Position numbers and translations under genes: made by a program. The notes below the pieces were generated by a model. The model saw only the letters and a program-made list of their open reading frames with translations, had not been told where the DNA came from and made no database searches. From positions 1-34,402 of the forward strand of contig JAKOMP010000068.1 of the NCBI GenBank assembly GCA_022241785.1: 34,402 nucleotides of DNA, written 5' to 3'. Numbering within the stretch: position 1 is the first letter of the stretch; each line of letters starts with the position of its first letter. The DNA is from Cyanocohniella sp. LLY. GTDB taxonomy: Bacteria; Cyanobacteriota; Cyanobacteriia; Cyanobacteriales; Nostocaceae. Below are positions 25,536 to 33,500 of the stretch, one piece after another.

Positions 25536-26450
25536 TTATTTTTGAGCCGCGCTATGCTGAGGGGGAAGAGAAACCACCTTTTTCGCTAAACCCAAAGTCT
25601 GCAAGAGTTTGATACTCCACCAAGTTACATCAATTTCCCACCAAGACAAGCCAGATTTTGCCATATTGGGATAAGTATGATGGTTATTGTGCCATCCTTC
25701 TCCGTAGGTTACTAAAGATACCCACCAAAGATTACGCGCGCCATCATTGGCATCAAAGGTACGATAACCCCACAAATGTGATGCTGAGTTGACAAACCAG
25801 GTAGAGTGCCAAAGCAAGACTGACCTGACAAATACACCGTAAATAACAAAAGACCAACCACCTAAAAGATACAGCAGTACCCCAAAGGGAACTTGTATTA
25901 GTAAGAAGTAGCGATCTAGCCAGCGATAAAAAGGCTGTCTTGCTAAGTCGGGTGCGTATTTTTGATAAACGTCATAATCAAAAAATTCAGGCCGCGGGTA
26001 AAAAATCCACAGCATGTGGCTCCACCAAAATCCTCGTTGGGCAGAGTAGGGATCTAAGTTAATATCTTCTGTGTGGGCGTGATGCTGGCGGTGTCCACCA
26101 ATCCAGAAAATCGGCCCTCCTTGTAAAGCCAAGGCTCCAATGGTAGCGATTATATATTCCAGCCACTTAGGCACTTGAAAACTCTTATGGCTCAGTAGTC
26201 GATGATATCCTAGGCAAATGCCAATACTCCCGAACAACCAGTGGAGCAACAGTAGCAAACCTAATGCTGACCAAGAGAAAAACCAAGGAGCCAGGAGAGC
26301 TAAGGCATGAAATGTACCAAAAAATGCCACATTTAGCCACCTAAGGCGAGGCGCATTTCCTCTTTCGGGGGCGAACGCCAGAAACTTCGCGGTCATACAA
26401 ATTCCTGTTGATAGATGATGAAGCGATGTGCTTTTTCTCGGTGCAACCAT
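25536..26450 (-). CDS. desC: Delta9-type acyl-lipid fatty acid desaturase (DesC-like)
   Basis: The product has the three histidine boxes of membrane Delta9 desaturases: HRLLSH, HRQHH and HNNHH, with the signature GEGWHNNHHTYPNMAK. Hydrophobic segments (WLNVAFFGTFHALALLAPWF, ALGLLLLLHWLFGSIGI, WLEYIIATIGALALQG, FLLIQVPFGVLLYLLGG) place it in the membrane, where it introduces the first double bond of membrane lipid fatty acids using ferredoxin. From ATG 26450 it is 304 residues; GTG 26474 and ATG 26396 (MTAKFLAF) are alternatives, the last closest to the usual family start. It is divergent from a TetR regulator with paired palindromes between, so regulation by that protein is likely. It differs from canonical DesC in details (HRQHHAHTED instead of HR.HH..SD). 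Confidence 0.9.
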   Translation of the reverse strand: MVAPRKSTSLHHLSTGICMTAKFLAFAPERGNAPRLRWLNVAFFGTFHALALLAPWFFSWSALGLLLLLHWLFGSIGICLGYHRLLSHKSFQVPKWLEYIIATIGALALQGGPIFWIGGHRQHHAHTEDINLDPYSAQRGFWWSHMLWIFYPRPEFFDYDVYQKYAPDLARQPFYRWLDRYFLLIQVPFGVLLYLLGGWSFVIYGVFVRSVLLWHSTWFVNSASHLWGYRTFDANDGARNLWWVSLVTYGEGWHNNHHTYPNMAKSGLSWWEIDVTWWSIKLLQTLGLAKKVVSLPPQHSAAQK

Positions 26451-26497
26451 AGCAGGTATTTGCCTGCTCTGCACAGCAGTTCGTTACAGTAAAGAAA

Positions 26498-26514
26498 AGC
26501 AAGTATCACTTACA
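26498..26514. promoter_or_regulatory. Imperfect operator palindrome 1
   Basis: AGCAAGTATCACTTACA matches the perfect palindrome at 26545-26561 in 13 of 17 positions. Its centre is 47 bp from the other. It lies between the divergent desaturase and TetR genes and is probably a second, weaker site for the TetR-type protein. Confidence 0.6.
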
Positions 26515-26544
26515 TTTGTTATGCTAACAGACTACTCAATTTCA

Positions 26545-26561
26545 TGCAAGTGACACTTGCA
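26545..26561. promoter_or_regulatory. Perfect operator palindrome 2 (TetR-type site)
   Basis: TGCAAGTGACACTTGCA is a perfect 8-1-8 palindrome, the usual size for a TetR-family operator. It overlaps an in-frame ATG at 26544, which argues that translation really begins at ATG 26571, leaving the palindrome in the leader. Confidence 0.7.
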
Positions 26562-26570
26562 TTATTCTCT

Positions 26571-27788
26571 ATGTCATCTCAACTAATTTCCGCTCGTCAA
26601 CGTCTGATTCAGTCAGCACTGGAGTTATTTACTGCTCAGGGAGTTAGCGCCACGACAACCCGCCAAATTGCGGAGAAAGCAGAAGTCAATGAAGTGACGT
26701 TATTTCGGCACTTTGGTAACAAGCATGGATTACTATTGTCTGTGCTAGAAGAATCCGCAGCTTTCAAGAATTTAGGGGAATCCCTAGTACAGAGGGCAAC
26801 TCCTCCTGGTGATATTTATCAAGCCCTAAAAGATTATGCAAGTGACAGCTTACAGGCCTTAGAAAGGATACCTGAGTTGGTTCGATCTGTAGTAGGTGAA
26901 GCTAAACAGTATCCGATGGAAAATCGCCGGGCCCTAGGTCGTGGACTAACAGAAGCAAACCGCTACGTAGCAGAGTATTTAGCCACTGTTATCCAACAAG
27001 GAGATTTAAATACGGATCTACCCGCAGAGAAATTAGCTAGTTTACTCAATGGCATGATTCTGGGATATGCGGTAATTGAATTCACCAGTGAATTTCATCA
27101 ACTGTGGGAGGATCGGGATGATTTTTTAGAGAATTTAGTAGAGTTATTTTTACATGGAGCTATGTCACCTTCAAAAAAATCAGCAACAAGCAAGGACAAT
27201 GTGATGGAAGTAGCTGATTTACCTGCTGGAGTAGTCTACCAAATTTTGCAACAAGCCAAGAAGTCAAGTACACAAGATTATGCCTTGGCTTATGTGTTAT
27301 TCGGGGCTGGCTTATCTCCTAGAGAAATTGCCAGTTTGCAGCGAAATCAGCAAATTTGTGATACTTCCGGTCATTTTCTCCAGATTACTACCCCAGGGTT
27401 GTCCCGCCAGGTACCTGTTAATCAGTGGATTTTGGGTAAGCGCTATGGTTCCTATACCAACAACCCCTTAACCAGATGGCTTAAAAGTCGTAAAGATACT
27501 CACCAAGCGATGTTTGTCAACGAAGTTGGTAACTTCATTTCCGAATCAGAATTGTTGCAACATTGGGAAATGTGGACTGAAGGATTGTTAACTCCTCAAG
27601 GAATACCACCTGCGATCGCCCAAGCACAACACACCTGGTGTGTAGAAATGTTAATGCGGGGGATGAGCCTAGAAAACCTGGGTATTCTGACAAGTGGAGA
27701 ACGTATTCAATTACAAGCCTATGCCAAAAGAGCCAAAGGAAAAGCAGCACTAGAGCAAGCAACTCGTTTAGACCATAAGCCTGCATAG
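26571..27788 (+). CDS. TetR-family regulator fused to a degenerate integrase-like domain
   Basis: The N-terminus SARQRLIQSALELFTAQGVS with TTTRQIAEKAEVNEVTLFRHFGNK is a textbook TetR DNA-binding domain, followed by a TetR ligand/dimer region to about residue 200. From about residue 220 a second domain reads YALAYVLFGAGLSPREIASL, then QVPVNQWILGKRYGSYTNNP, and later AQAQHTWCVEMLMRGMSLEN. This follows the order of tyrosine recombinase boxes (TGLR.SE..L ... VPL ... HTFA..ML..G....I), but the catalytic Arg, His and Tyr are not retained. I start at ATG 26571 (MSSQLISARQR, 405 residues) because the upstream ATG 26544 sits in an operator palindrome. It probably controls the divergent desaturase and itself. 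The recombinase resemblance is my reading. Confidence 0.85.
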   Translation: MSSQLISARQRLIQSALELFTAQGVSATTTRQIAEKAEVNEVTLFRHFGNKHGLLLSVLEESAAFKNLGESLVQRATPPGDIYQALKDYASDSLQALERIPELVRSVVGEAKQYPMENRRALGRGLTEANRYVAEYLATVIQQGDLNTDLPAEKLASLLNGMILGYAVIEFTSEFHQLWEDRDDFLENLVELFLHGAMSPSKKSATSKDNVMEVADLPAGVVYQILQQAKKSSTQDYALAYVLFGAGLSPREIASLQRNQQICDTSGHFLQITTPGLSRQVPVNQWILGKRYGSYTNNPLTRWLKSRKDTHQAMFVNEVGNFISESELLQHWEMWTEGLLTPQGIPPAIAQAQHTWCVEMLMRGMSLENLGILTSGERIQLQAYAKRAKGKAALEQATRLDHKPA

Positions 27789-28326
27789 CAATACAGCTAA
27801 TTTTGAAAAAGAAGAAATCTATATATTGGCTGAATATTTTATATTTTTGGTAACAAGATTGTTATCATTGTCACCTAGCAAATTTAGCTACTAATAACTA
27901 TGTCTAAAGTATGAAAAGAAATAAGCAAGTGATTATGTATCATATTTCTACTAAACAAATTTATTTATTTGGGTAGTATGGGCAAATGCGCTAATTATCA
28001 TTAATATATTCTAGATAGAATATGCCAATTTGTTCAATCACTTAATGTTGAAGATAAACACGCTATTAATTACTATTAAATCTGTTGCATATGAGTTGCA
28101 ATCAAGCAAGAATCAGTTTATTGTGTGTAGTTAAATAATGCAACCTCATGCTGTGAAAATAGTGAAGTAGAGGTATACAAAGGTAAGTATAAATTTACCC
28201 AATCGCCTTATGATTGCATTCGCTATCAGCCTCACAGTATCTAGCTAGCAATTTAATAGAAGAAACTTTGGCACATAAATTATTCCACATCATGTGACTT
28301 TTCTTAAATTATCAGGGCTTGCTGGC
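27789..28326. other. AT-rich intergenic region
   Basis: About 540 bases with no gene I can support. It contains a short palindrome ATTCTAGATAGAAT (28008-28021) and a small hairpin GGTAAGTATAAATTTACC (about 28182-28199). Neither is clearly functional. The promoter of the 28327 gene must lie in its right part. Confidence 0.5.
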
Positions 28327-28650
28327 ATGAAAATATCTAATCTAGATCCACTTATCCCCCTAAAAGAATTAAGAGAAAAACTCCTGAAGTTACCCAAAGA
28401 TTATTTGCTTTATGAAGAGGATTTAATCGACTTTTTATCCCGAAGAAGATGGCCTGAAAGCAATCGCCGCATTGACCGAACAACTTTCTGGCGCTGGAGA
28501 AATGACAATGGAATTGAGAATCAAAAAATATTTAGCCGATTGGATATTTTGAAACTCTGTCAGATTTGTGACCACTACCGATTAGATGGAACGCGCAATG
28601 AATACTTGGCGATGGTCAACAAGAAAAAAGAGTTAGCTGTTAAAAAGTAA
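28327..28650 (+). CDS. Small basic protein, possible helix-turn-helix (unknown function)
   Basis: From ATG 28327 (MKISNLDPLIPLKELREKLL) this is a 107-residue basic protein; the frame opens earlier only through a GTG at 28294. The middle, EEDLIDFLSRRRWPESNRRI followed by DRTTFWRWRNDNGI, has the look of a helix-turn-helix with a basic recognition helix, and the rest (FSRLDILKLCQICDHYRLDG) is helical. There is no membrane segment. I do not recognise the family; a DNA-binding regulator is a reasonable guess from composition only. The DUF427 gene follows after about 90 bases on the same strand. Confidence 0.65.
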   Translation: MKISNLDPLIPLKELREKLLKLPKDYLLYEEDLIDFLSRRRWPESNRRIDRTTFWRWRNDNGIENQKIFSRLDILKLCQICDHYRLDGTRNEYLAMVNKKKELAVKK

Positions 28651-28743
28651 CTAATGATACTGGGGATTGGGGAAGATAGATGGGTTTCTTTCCATCGTAT
28701 TCAGTTTTACAATTAGTGAAAACATGAAATTACAAATCTTCTT

Positions 28744-29241
28744 ATGGTAAATCCCCAACGCATTAATCCTGCTCCCGGACAAGAATCAGTTTGGGATTAC
28801 CCTCGTCCCCCTCGTTTGGAAGACACAAGCAAACATATTCAGATTATCTTTAATCAAGTCACAATTGTAGACACCCACAGCGCCAAGCGAGTTTTAGAAA
28901 CAAGTCATCCACCTTCTTATTACATTCCCCCTGGGGATATTAAGATGGAACACCTATTGCAAACACCAAAAACTAGTTTTTGCGAATGGAAAGGGCCAGC
29001 CGGTTACTATACAATCCGTGTGGGTGACAGAGAAGCTCACAATGCTGCTTGGTTTTATCCCAACCCCACACCAGCTTTCGCATCTCTTAAAGACCATGTA
29101 GCTTTTTATGCCCATCTCATGGATGTCTGCTATGTTGATAGTGAAAAAGTGCAACCCCAACCAGGTAATTTTTACGGTGGCTGGATTACCAGTGATATTG
29201 TTGGGCCGTTTAAGGGTAGTCCCGGTACCTGGGGATGGTAG
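28744..29241 (+). CDS. DUF427 domain protein
   Basis: This 165-residue protein has the DUF427 order: ESVWDYPRPPRLE, HIQIIFNQVTIVDTHSAKRV, the SHPPSYYIPPGDI block, CEWKGPAGYYTI, and AAWFYPNPTPAFASLKDHVAFY. The conserved W-YP and YYIP..D segments are those of the family, a small beta-rich fold with no proven enzymatic activity. There is no signal peptide, so it is cytoplasmic. The C-terminus (GGWITSDIVGPFKGSPGTWG) is the cyanobacterial extension. It converges on the universal stress gene 60 bases away. Confidence 0.9.
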   Translation: MVNPQRINPAPGQESVWDYPRPPRLEDTSKHIQIIFNQVTIVDTHSAKRVLETSHPPSYYIPPGDIKMEHLLQTPKTSFCEWKGPAGYYTIRVGDREAHNAAWFYPNPTPAFASLKDHVAFYAHLMDVCYVDSEKVQPQPGNFYGGWITSDIVGPFKGSPGTWGW

Positions 29242-29301
29242 TTGACTTCTACTGAGCAAAAGTTTGTTATTAAGACTCTGCTTACTTGTGCGCTGGCGAA
29301 T

Positions 29302-30174
29302 TTAGGAGGGAAAAAATAGCACAGGATACCAACTTTGACGCAAAATTTCCGCTGCAAAACTAGAAACTAACCATTCTTGGAGCTTACCTATTGTTCCAGA
29401 AGATATAGCGATCGCGCTAATATCAGCCATGATAGCTGTCTCCAAAACCTGAGGAACAGAGTTGCCCTCGCGGACTTCTGTCTCTACTTGTAAATTTACC
29501 TTTTCCAAATCAGCCTTAATCTGAGATAAAATTTCGTGCGCCTGTGGTGGTAAAATTTTACTGGGTATTTTTTGACTAATATTAGTCTCTAAAACCCAGC
29601 ACAGATGACACTTTTGCAGAAACATATCAGACTGTTGTTGTGCCAAATTTTTGATCTGTTGTACCAGAGAATTTGACACTTGACTATCATTATAGGGAAT
29701 TAGTAAAGAGCGAAAAAGGTGCTGACAACGCAGTGTTAATTCCTCAGAAGTATAAGCAGAAATTAACTGAGGACGCACTATCAGTAAAGGAATTTTGCTT
29801 TGGCGGGATAACCCAGCCATCGTACTACCCGCCAGCTTTTCGGCGATTGAGCTACGATTTGGAGAACCCAGGATAATCAGTTGAGACTGATAAGCTTGAG
29901 CTACCTTCAAAATAGTGTCAGATGCTTTTCCTGATTGAACTTCTATGTTGACATCTACATCAGTAGAAATGTCACCAAAATCTTTTGCCAAACGGGTTTG
30001 AGCCTGTTCTATTTTCTCACTATCGACTTGGGGAATAATACCTTTTTCCCATAATGGCACAACGTGGAGAAAAACAATTTGCTTTATCCCTGCGGCCCCA
30101 AGACTCGGAACAAAATGCAATAGTCGATGCAAGCCGTCAGTAAAATCTGTGCAAATTAAAACTCGTTCAAACAT
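29302..30174 (-). CDS. Universal stress protein with two USP domains
   Basis: This 290-residue protein is a tandem UspA. Domain 1 (1-140) starts MFERVLICTDFTDGLHRLLH and has the nucleotide-binding type motif LGSPNRSSIAEKLAGSTMAG. Domain 2 (about 155-290) starts LFRSLLIPYNDSQVSNSLVQ and has a worn motif ISSGTIGKLQEWLVSSFAAE, so ATP binding is likely only in domain 1. It is cytoplasmic. USPs bind ATP or AMP and respond to starvation or oxidative stress, but target processes vary. It is monocistronic; the region upstream holds repeats and the promoter. Confidence 0.92.
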   Translation of the reverse strand: MFERVLICTDFTDGLHRLLHFVPSLGAAGIKQIVFLHVVPLWEKGIIPQVDSEKIEQAQTRLAKDFGDISTDVDVNIEVQSGKASDTILKVAQAYQSQLIILGSPNRSSIAEKLAGSTMAGLSRQSKIPLLIVRPQLISAYTSEELTLRCQHLFRSLLIPYNDSQVSNSLVQQIKNLAQQQSDMFLQKCHLCWVLETNISQKIPSKILPPQAHEILSQIKADLEKVNLQVETEVREGNSVPQVLETAIMADISAIAISSGTIGKLQEWLVSSFAAEILRQSWYPVLFFPS

Positions 30175-30654
30175 AGATATTAATAAAATACATCTATTAG
30201 TATTCTACTTGAATCAATACTGATGTAAAAATTAGACAATTTTCGGTTATTTTACGGCATAAATAATGATGCCAGGACGAATATTTTCGGCTAATTCTCC
30301 TATTAGGGACTTCCAGAAATTAAATTATCCGATGAGAAAAGCACCAGGCGACTGGAAGTCACGGCTATACAGACCAAACCCGCCTACGCGGGTTAAAATA
30401 TTTTATTTTCCGTGCTTTCCGCGCAGGCGGACTTAAGTAAGCCGTGGGGAAAATTTACAAGTATGTCATTGCGAATGGAACGAAGTGAAATGAAGCAATC
30501 GCAATGGTTTTGTCGATTTTACATTCTGTTACATAGTTAGGTTTATTTTCACCGACTTACTTAGTTTGTATAGCTGCGATTTCTAATCGCCAGGGCTAGG
30601 TGCTTGAAAAGTTGATTCTCTGCCCGTCAGAAATGCTGATGCTGATCAAAAGGA
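30175..30654. repeat. Nested inverted-repeat (foldback) elements
   Basis: There is no gene here. Several palindromic repeats nest: GACTTCCAG/CTGGAAGTC (30308-30316, 30352-30360); CACGGCT/AGCCGTG (30360-30366, 30440-30446); a perfect hairpin AACCCGC-CTAC-GCGGGTT (30377-30394) with an inverted partner near 30418-30430. A GTCATTGCGA...GAAGCAATCGC repeat (about 30465-30502) follows, then TTAGTTTGTATAGCTGCGAT (30560-30579), which resembles a matching end of the same repeat family. It looks like repeats inserted into one another. Confidence 0.65.
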
Positions 30655-30674
30655 TATAATGATAACGATTATCG
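30655..30674 (+). promoter_or_regulatory. Fur/Zur-like box over a -10 element
   Basis: TATAAT (30655-30660) overlaps TGATAACGATTATCG (30660-30674). The latter is a near-perfect 7-1-7 palindrome close to the cyanobacterial Zur consensus TGATAATNATTATCA and also similar to Fur boxes. It lies 20 bases before the start of the 30694 gene. A repressor binding here would block the promoter. Confidence 0.65.
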
Positions 30675-30693
30675 TTGTATTCCCTATGAGACA

Positions 30694-31917
30694 ATGGCAA
30701 CTAATTCGCCTCAGTTACCCAGCAAAATTGACTTGGCCATTATTGGGGCTGGGCCTCACGCGTTAACATTGGTAACGCATCTGCTGCAAAAACGGCAAAC
30801 CATGCGAGGGAGATTTTTAGTATTTGACCCTAGTGGTAAATGGATGAGTCGCTGGCAACAACAGTTTGCTGCTTTAGAAATACCACATTTGAGATCCCCT
30901 GCGGTACATCATCCTGATCCTAATCCTTTTGCTTTGCGAAAATTTGCTGAATCCCGCCCTGGTGAGTTATTTCCTCCCTACGATTTACCAGGAACTCGGC
31001 TATTTGAGGATATGTGTGAAGATGTGATTCACCGCTGGGATTTACAAAATCAAGTCGTCAAAGCTCAAGTTACCCGTCTGGAACCTTGGCATCAACGTTT
31101 TCGGCTGTGGTTACAAGATGGAAATTACCTTATGGCGCGGCGGGTGGTGTTGGCTACTGGCGGTAGTAAATTTCAGATACCTGATTGGATAAATCAGATA
31201 ACCACAGAGTATCCCTCAGATAAACTTTGCTATTCACATAAAGTAGATTTACGTAAATTAGATTTAGCAAATAAAAGAATATTAGTTGTCGGGGGAGGCT
31301 TGACGAGTGGACACCTAGCAGTCGGGGCTTTAAGTCGTGGTGCCAAAGTACACTTAATGTTGCGGCGACAGTTGCAAGAAAAGTTATTTGATGCCGAACC
31401 GGGGTGGTTAGGGCCCAAATATCTGAAAGGATTTTTCGCTGAATCAGATTATCAAAAGCGTTGGGAAATGATCCAGCAAGCGCGTAATGGTGGTTCTGTG
31501 ACCCCGTCGATCGCTATGCAGTTGCGGCGGGCTGTGCGTCATGGTAATCTGACACTGGATGAATATTGCCAAATTCTGCAAGCACAATGGTTAGGCAATC
31601 ATTGGCTAGTGAAATGTGATCACGGCAGTGAATATGAGTATGAACAGATTTGGCTTGCCACTGGCAGTAAATTTGATGTGACATCTGAACCACTATTAAC
31701 CGAAATTTTAGACAATTACCCGATCGCGATCGCCAACGGCTTACCCGTTTTAGATAATTATCTGCGTTGGCCTGGGTGTGAATTATTTATTATGGGTGGA
31801 TTAGCAGCTTTGCAGGTGGGGCCGACAGCGCGGAATTTATCAGGTGCAAGAATGGCCAGTGAGAAAATTGTGCCTGCGATCGCCAAGTCAAGTATTGCCT
31901 ATCTGCCAAAATCTTAA
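30694..31917 (+). CDS. FAD/NAD(P)-binding flavoprotein, monooxygenase-like (metal-regulated)
   Basis: This 407-residue protein has an N-terminal FAD motif LAIIGAGPHALTLVTHLL (GxGxxA) and a second nucleotide-binding motif ILVVGGGLTSGHLAVGAL around residue 190 for NAD(P)H. The segments RWQQQFAALEIPHLRSPAVH with HPDPNPFAL, and a closing GLAALQVGPTARNLSGARMA resemble the L-lysine/L-ornithine N-hydroxylase and related flavin monooxygenase group (SidA/IucD-like). It is cytoplasmic. Its promoter carries a Fur/Zur-type box, so expression likely rises under iron or zinc shortage. No siderophore synthesis genes are adjacent. The oxidised substrate cannot be deduced. Confidence 0.85.
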   Translation: MATNSPQLPSKIDLAIIGAGPHALTLVTHLLQKRQTMRGRFLVFDPSGKWMSRWQQQFAALEIPHLRSPAVHHPDPNPFALRKFAESRPGELFPPYDLPGTRLFEDMCEDVIHRWDLQNQVVKAQVTRLEPWHQRFRLWLQDGNYLMARRVVLATGGSKFQIPDWINQITTEYPSDKLCYSHKVDLRKLDLANKRILVVGGGLTSGHLAVGALSRGAKVHLMLRRQLQEKLFDAEPGWLGPKYLKGFFAESDYQKRWEMIQQARNGGSVTPSIAMQLRRAVRHGNLTLDEYCQILQAQWLGNHWLVKCDHGSEYEYEQIWLATGSKFDVTSEPLLTEILDNYPIAIANGLPVLDNYLRWPGCELFIMGGLAALQVGPTARNLSGARMASEKIVPAIAKSSIAYLPKS

Positions 31918-32231
31918 GTAGACACCAGATGAGGAAATTTCCGCACTTGATATTCTGCTAACTCGATGATGGGATAGGATTCTCCCATTGCTTGGGTAAA
32001 TTTCGCTTCAATAGCTTGTAAATCTTCTAAGGGTATAGCTTTCCACTGTTCCCTTGTTGCCCAACGAACAATTAAAATCAGTTCTGTGGGATCGTTGGGG
32101 TTAATCCAAACTTCTTTCCCCAGAAATCCTGGATACTTAGCCAGGGCTGTTGTCCAAATTTCTGCATCCTGCTGGATATAATGTTCTCGCTGTTCTGGGG
32201 CTACCTTAAACTTCAGTAGTTCTATAACCAC
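31914..32231 (-). CDS. TIGR03792 family protein (ABM-like ferredoxin fold)
   Basis: From GTG 32231 the product is 105 residues, beginning VVIELLKFKVAPEQREHYIQ and containing YPGFLGKEVWINPNDPTELI with LIVRWATREQWKAI, matching the cyanobacterial TIGR03792 family (about 100 residues, related to antibiotic-biosynthesis-monooxygenase folds). The frame is open to GTG 32324, but the extra 31 residues (YAIKLCWKSGYSSLHLYFGK...) are not part of the family. An AAGGA sits about 9 bases upstream of GTG 32231. The 3' end overlaps the flavoprotein gene by 4 bases in convergent orientation. Function is unknown; a small homodimeric binding or oxygenase-like protein is expected. Confidence 0.8.
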   Translation of the reverse strand: MVIELLKFKVAPEQREHYIQQDAEIWTTALAKYPGFLGKEVWINPNDPTELILIVRWATREQWKAIPLEDLQAIEAKFTQAMGESYPIIELAEYQVRKFPHLVST

Positions 32232-32372
32232 ACCCTTGCATTCCTTTTGTGTGTCTACGAATTTGCCAAAATAGAGATGTAGGCTAGAATAACCACTTTT
32301 CCAGCATAGCTTGATTGCATACACTCAAGAGCAAAAGTCAGCTAGTGGGAAAAAATTAAAGAGGAAGGGAGT

Positions 32373-32696
32373 ATGGACAATAACAACTGGTTGCAACAAT
32401 TAATGATGCTTGGTATTGGCACAACATCTTTAGTAGCCGAAAAAATGCGGCAAGTCAGTGATGACTTGGTTAAGGACGGTAAACTCGATCCTGAGCAAGC
32501 TAAGGCGGTGATGGATGATGTTGTGCAGCAGTTAAAGTCAGAACAGGGAAACTGGGAAGAGCAAATGCAACGGCAAATGCGAAATATGATGCAGGACTTG
32601 GGTGTTGCTCGTCAGTCTGAGGTGGATGAATTACGCGGGAGAATCGACCGTTTAGAACGTCAAGTGCGCGATTTAGAAAATAAGCTTTGGCGTTAG
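32373..32696 (+). CDS. Phasin-like coiled-coil protein
   Basis: This 107-residue protein has an N-terminal hydrophobic patch (WLQQLMMLGIGTTSLVAEKM), then amphipathic helix LVKDGKLDPEQAKAVMDDVV and a C-terminal heptad region EVDELRGRIDRLERQVRDLE. This is the layout of phasin-family/PhaI-like proteins common in cyanobacteria, which coat granules or assemble on membranes and are not proven phasins here. GAGGAAGGGAG lies 3-13 bases before ATG 32373. No polyhydroxyalkanoate genes are nearby, so a general membrane- or granule-associated role is as likely. Confidence 0.8.
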   Translation: MDNNNWLQQLMMLGIGTTSLVAEKMRQVSDDLVKDGKLDPEQAKAVMDDVVQQLKSEQGNWEEQMQRQMRNMMQDLGVARQSEVDELRGRIDRLERQVRDLENKLWR

Positions 32697-32918
32697 GATG
32701 TCCTTTCTGATTTAAACTAAATTGTGTCCTGTTGGTAATGATTGTGTTAGGGGCTAGTACCGCAAGGCGGAAGTCAAAAGTCAAAAAGCTTATTTTATAG
32801 GTTTTTCATTGATTTCAACTGGTCTGTTTATTTACGCCGACTTGTACTAGCATTCTGACTTAACATTGGCTCAAGCTCAAATCTGCTAACAGCACTTTCA
32901 ATTTAGGGAGGACTGATT

Positions 32919-33440
32919 TTGAAATCAATTTTACTCAGCGTGGGTTTCATGCTGGTATGTGTTGTGGTATTGGTATTAGCACAAGTTGGCAGTAAGCAGG
33001 ACTCTGCTATTGCGGCTAATATCACTGCTACTGCACTAGCCCCCACTAGTCTTACTGAAAACAATATCTTAATTGCGAGCAATACTATGTCTGAAGCTAA
33101 CGTTGTAACTAACCCCTCTGGACTAAAGTACGTGGAAGTGGAAGAGGGAACTGGAGCGACTCCTGAATCTGGACAAACCGTTGTAGTTCATTACACCGGC
33201 ACTTTAGAAGATGGTACTAAGTTTGATAGTTCACGCGATCGCAACCAACCTTTCAGCTTTAAAATCGGCGTAGGACAGGTAATTCAAGGTTGGGATGAAG
33301 GACTCAGCACTATGAAAGTAGGTGGTCGTCGTCAATTAATCATTCCCTCTGAGTTAGGTTATGGTTCCCGTGGTGCAGGTGGAGTAATTCCCCCCAACGC
33401 CACTTTATTGTTTGATGTGGAATTGTTGGATATTAAATAA
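32919..33440 (+). CDS. FKBP-type peptidyl-prolyl cis-trans isomerase, exported or membrane-anchored
   Basis: This 173-residue protein starts at TTG 32919: GGGAGG (32906-32911) is ideally placed 7 bases upstream, and no ATG lies before the hydrophobic segment ILLSVGFMLVCVVVLVLAQV. That segment plus SAIAAN looks like a signal peptide or anchor. From about residue 65 a full FKBP domain follows, with VVVHYTGTLEDGTKFDSSRD, FKIGVGQVIQGWDEGL, GGRRQLIIPSELGYG and GGVIPPNATLLFDVELL. It should catalyse proline isomerisation in the periplasm or thylakoid lumen. Active-site residues (Y, F, D, W, Y) are present. The downstream region is repeat. Confidence 0.92.
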   Translation: MKSILLSVGFMLVCVVVLVLAQVGSKQDSAIAANITATALAPTSLTENNILIASNTMSEANVVTNPSGLKYVEVEEGTGATPESGQTVVVHYTGTLEDGTKFDSSRDRNQPFSFKIGVGQVIQGWDEGLSTMKVGGRRQLIIPSELGYGSRGAGGVIPPNATLLFDVELLDIK

Positions 33441-33442
33441 TT

Positions 33443-33480
33443 GGGGAGTGGGGAGTAGGGAGTAGGGAGTAGGGAGGGAA
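33443..33480 (+). repeat. GGGGAGT/GGGAGTA heptamer repeat after the FKBP gene
   Basis: Five heptamer units follow the FKBP stop by two bases, the same repeat class found at several other gene ends in this window. Confidence 0.85.
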
Positions 33481-33500
33481 CGGGGAACAGTTTCAAAACC

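Noticed and set aside
29673-29876. 67-codon plus-strand frame inside the universal stress protein gene
   Set aside because: It is antisense to a well-supported gene.
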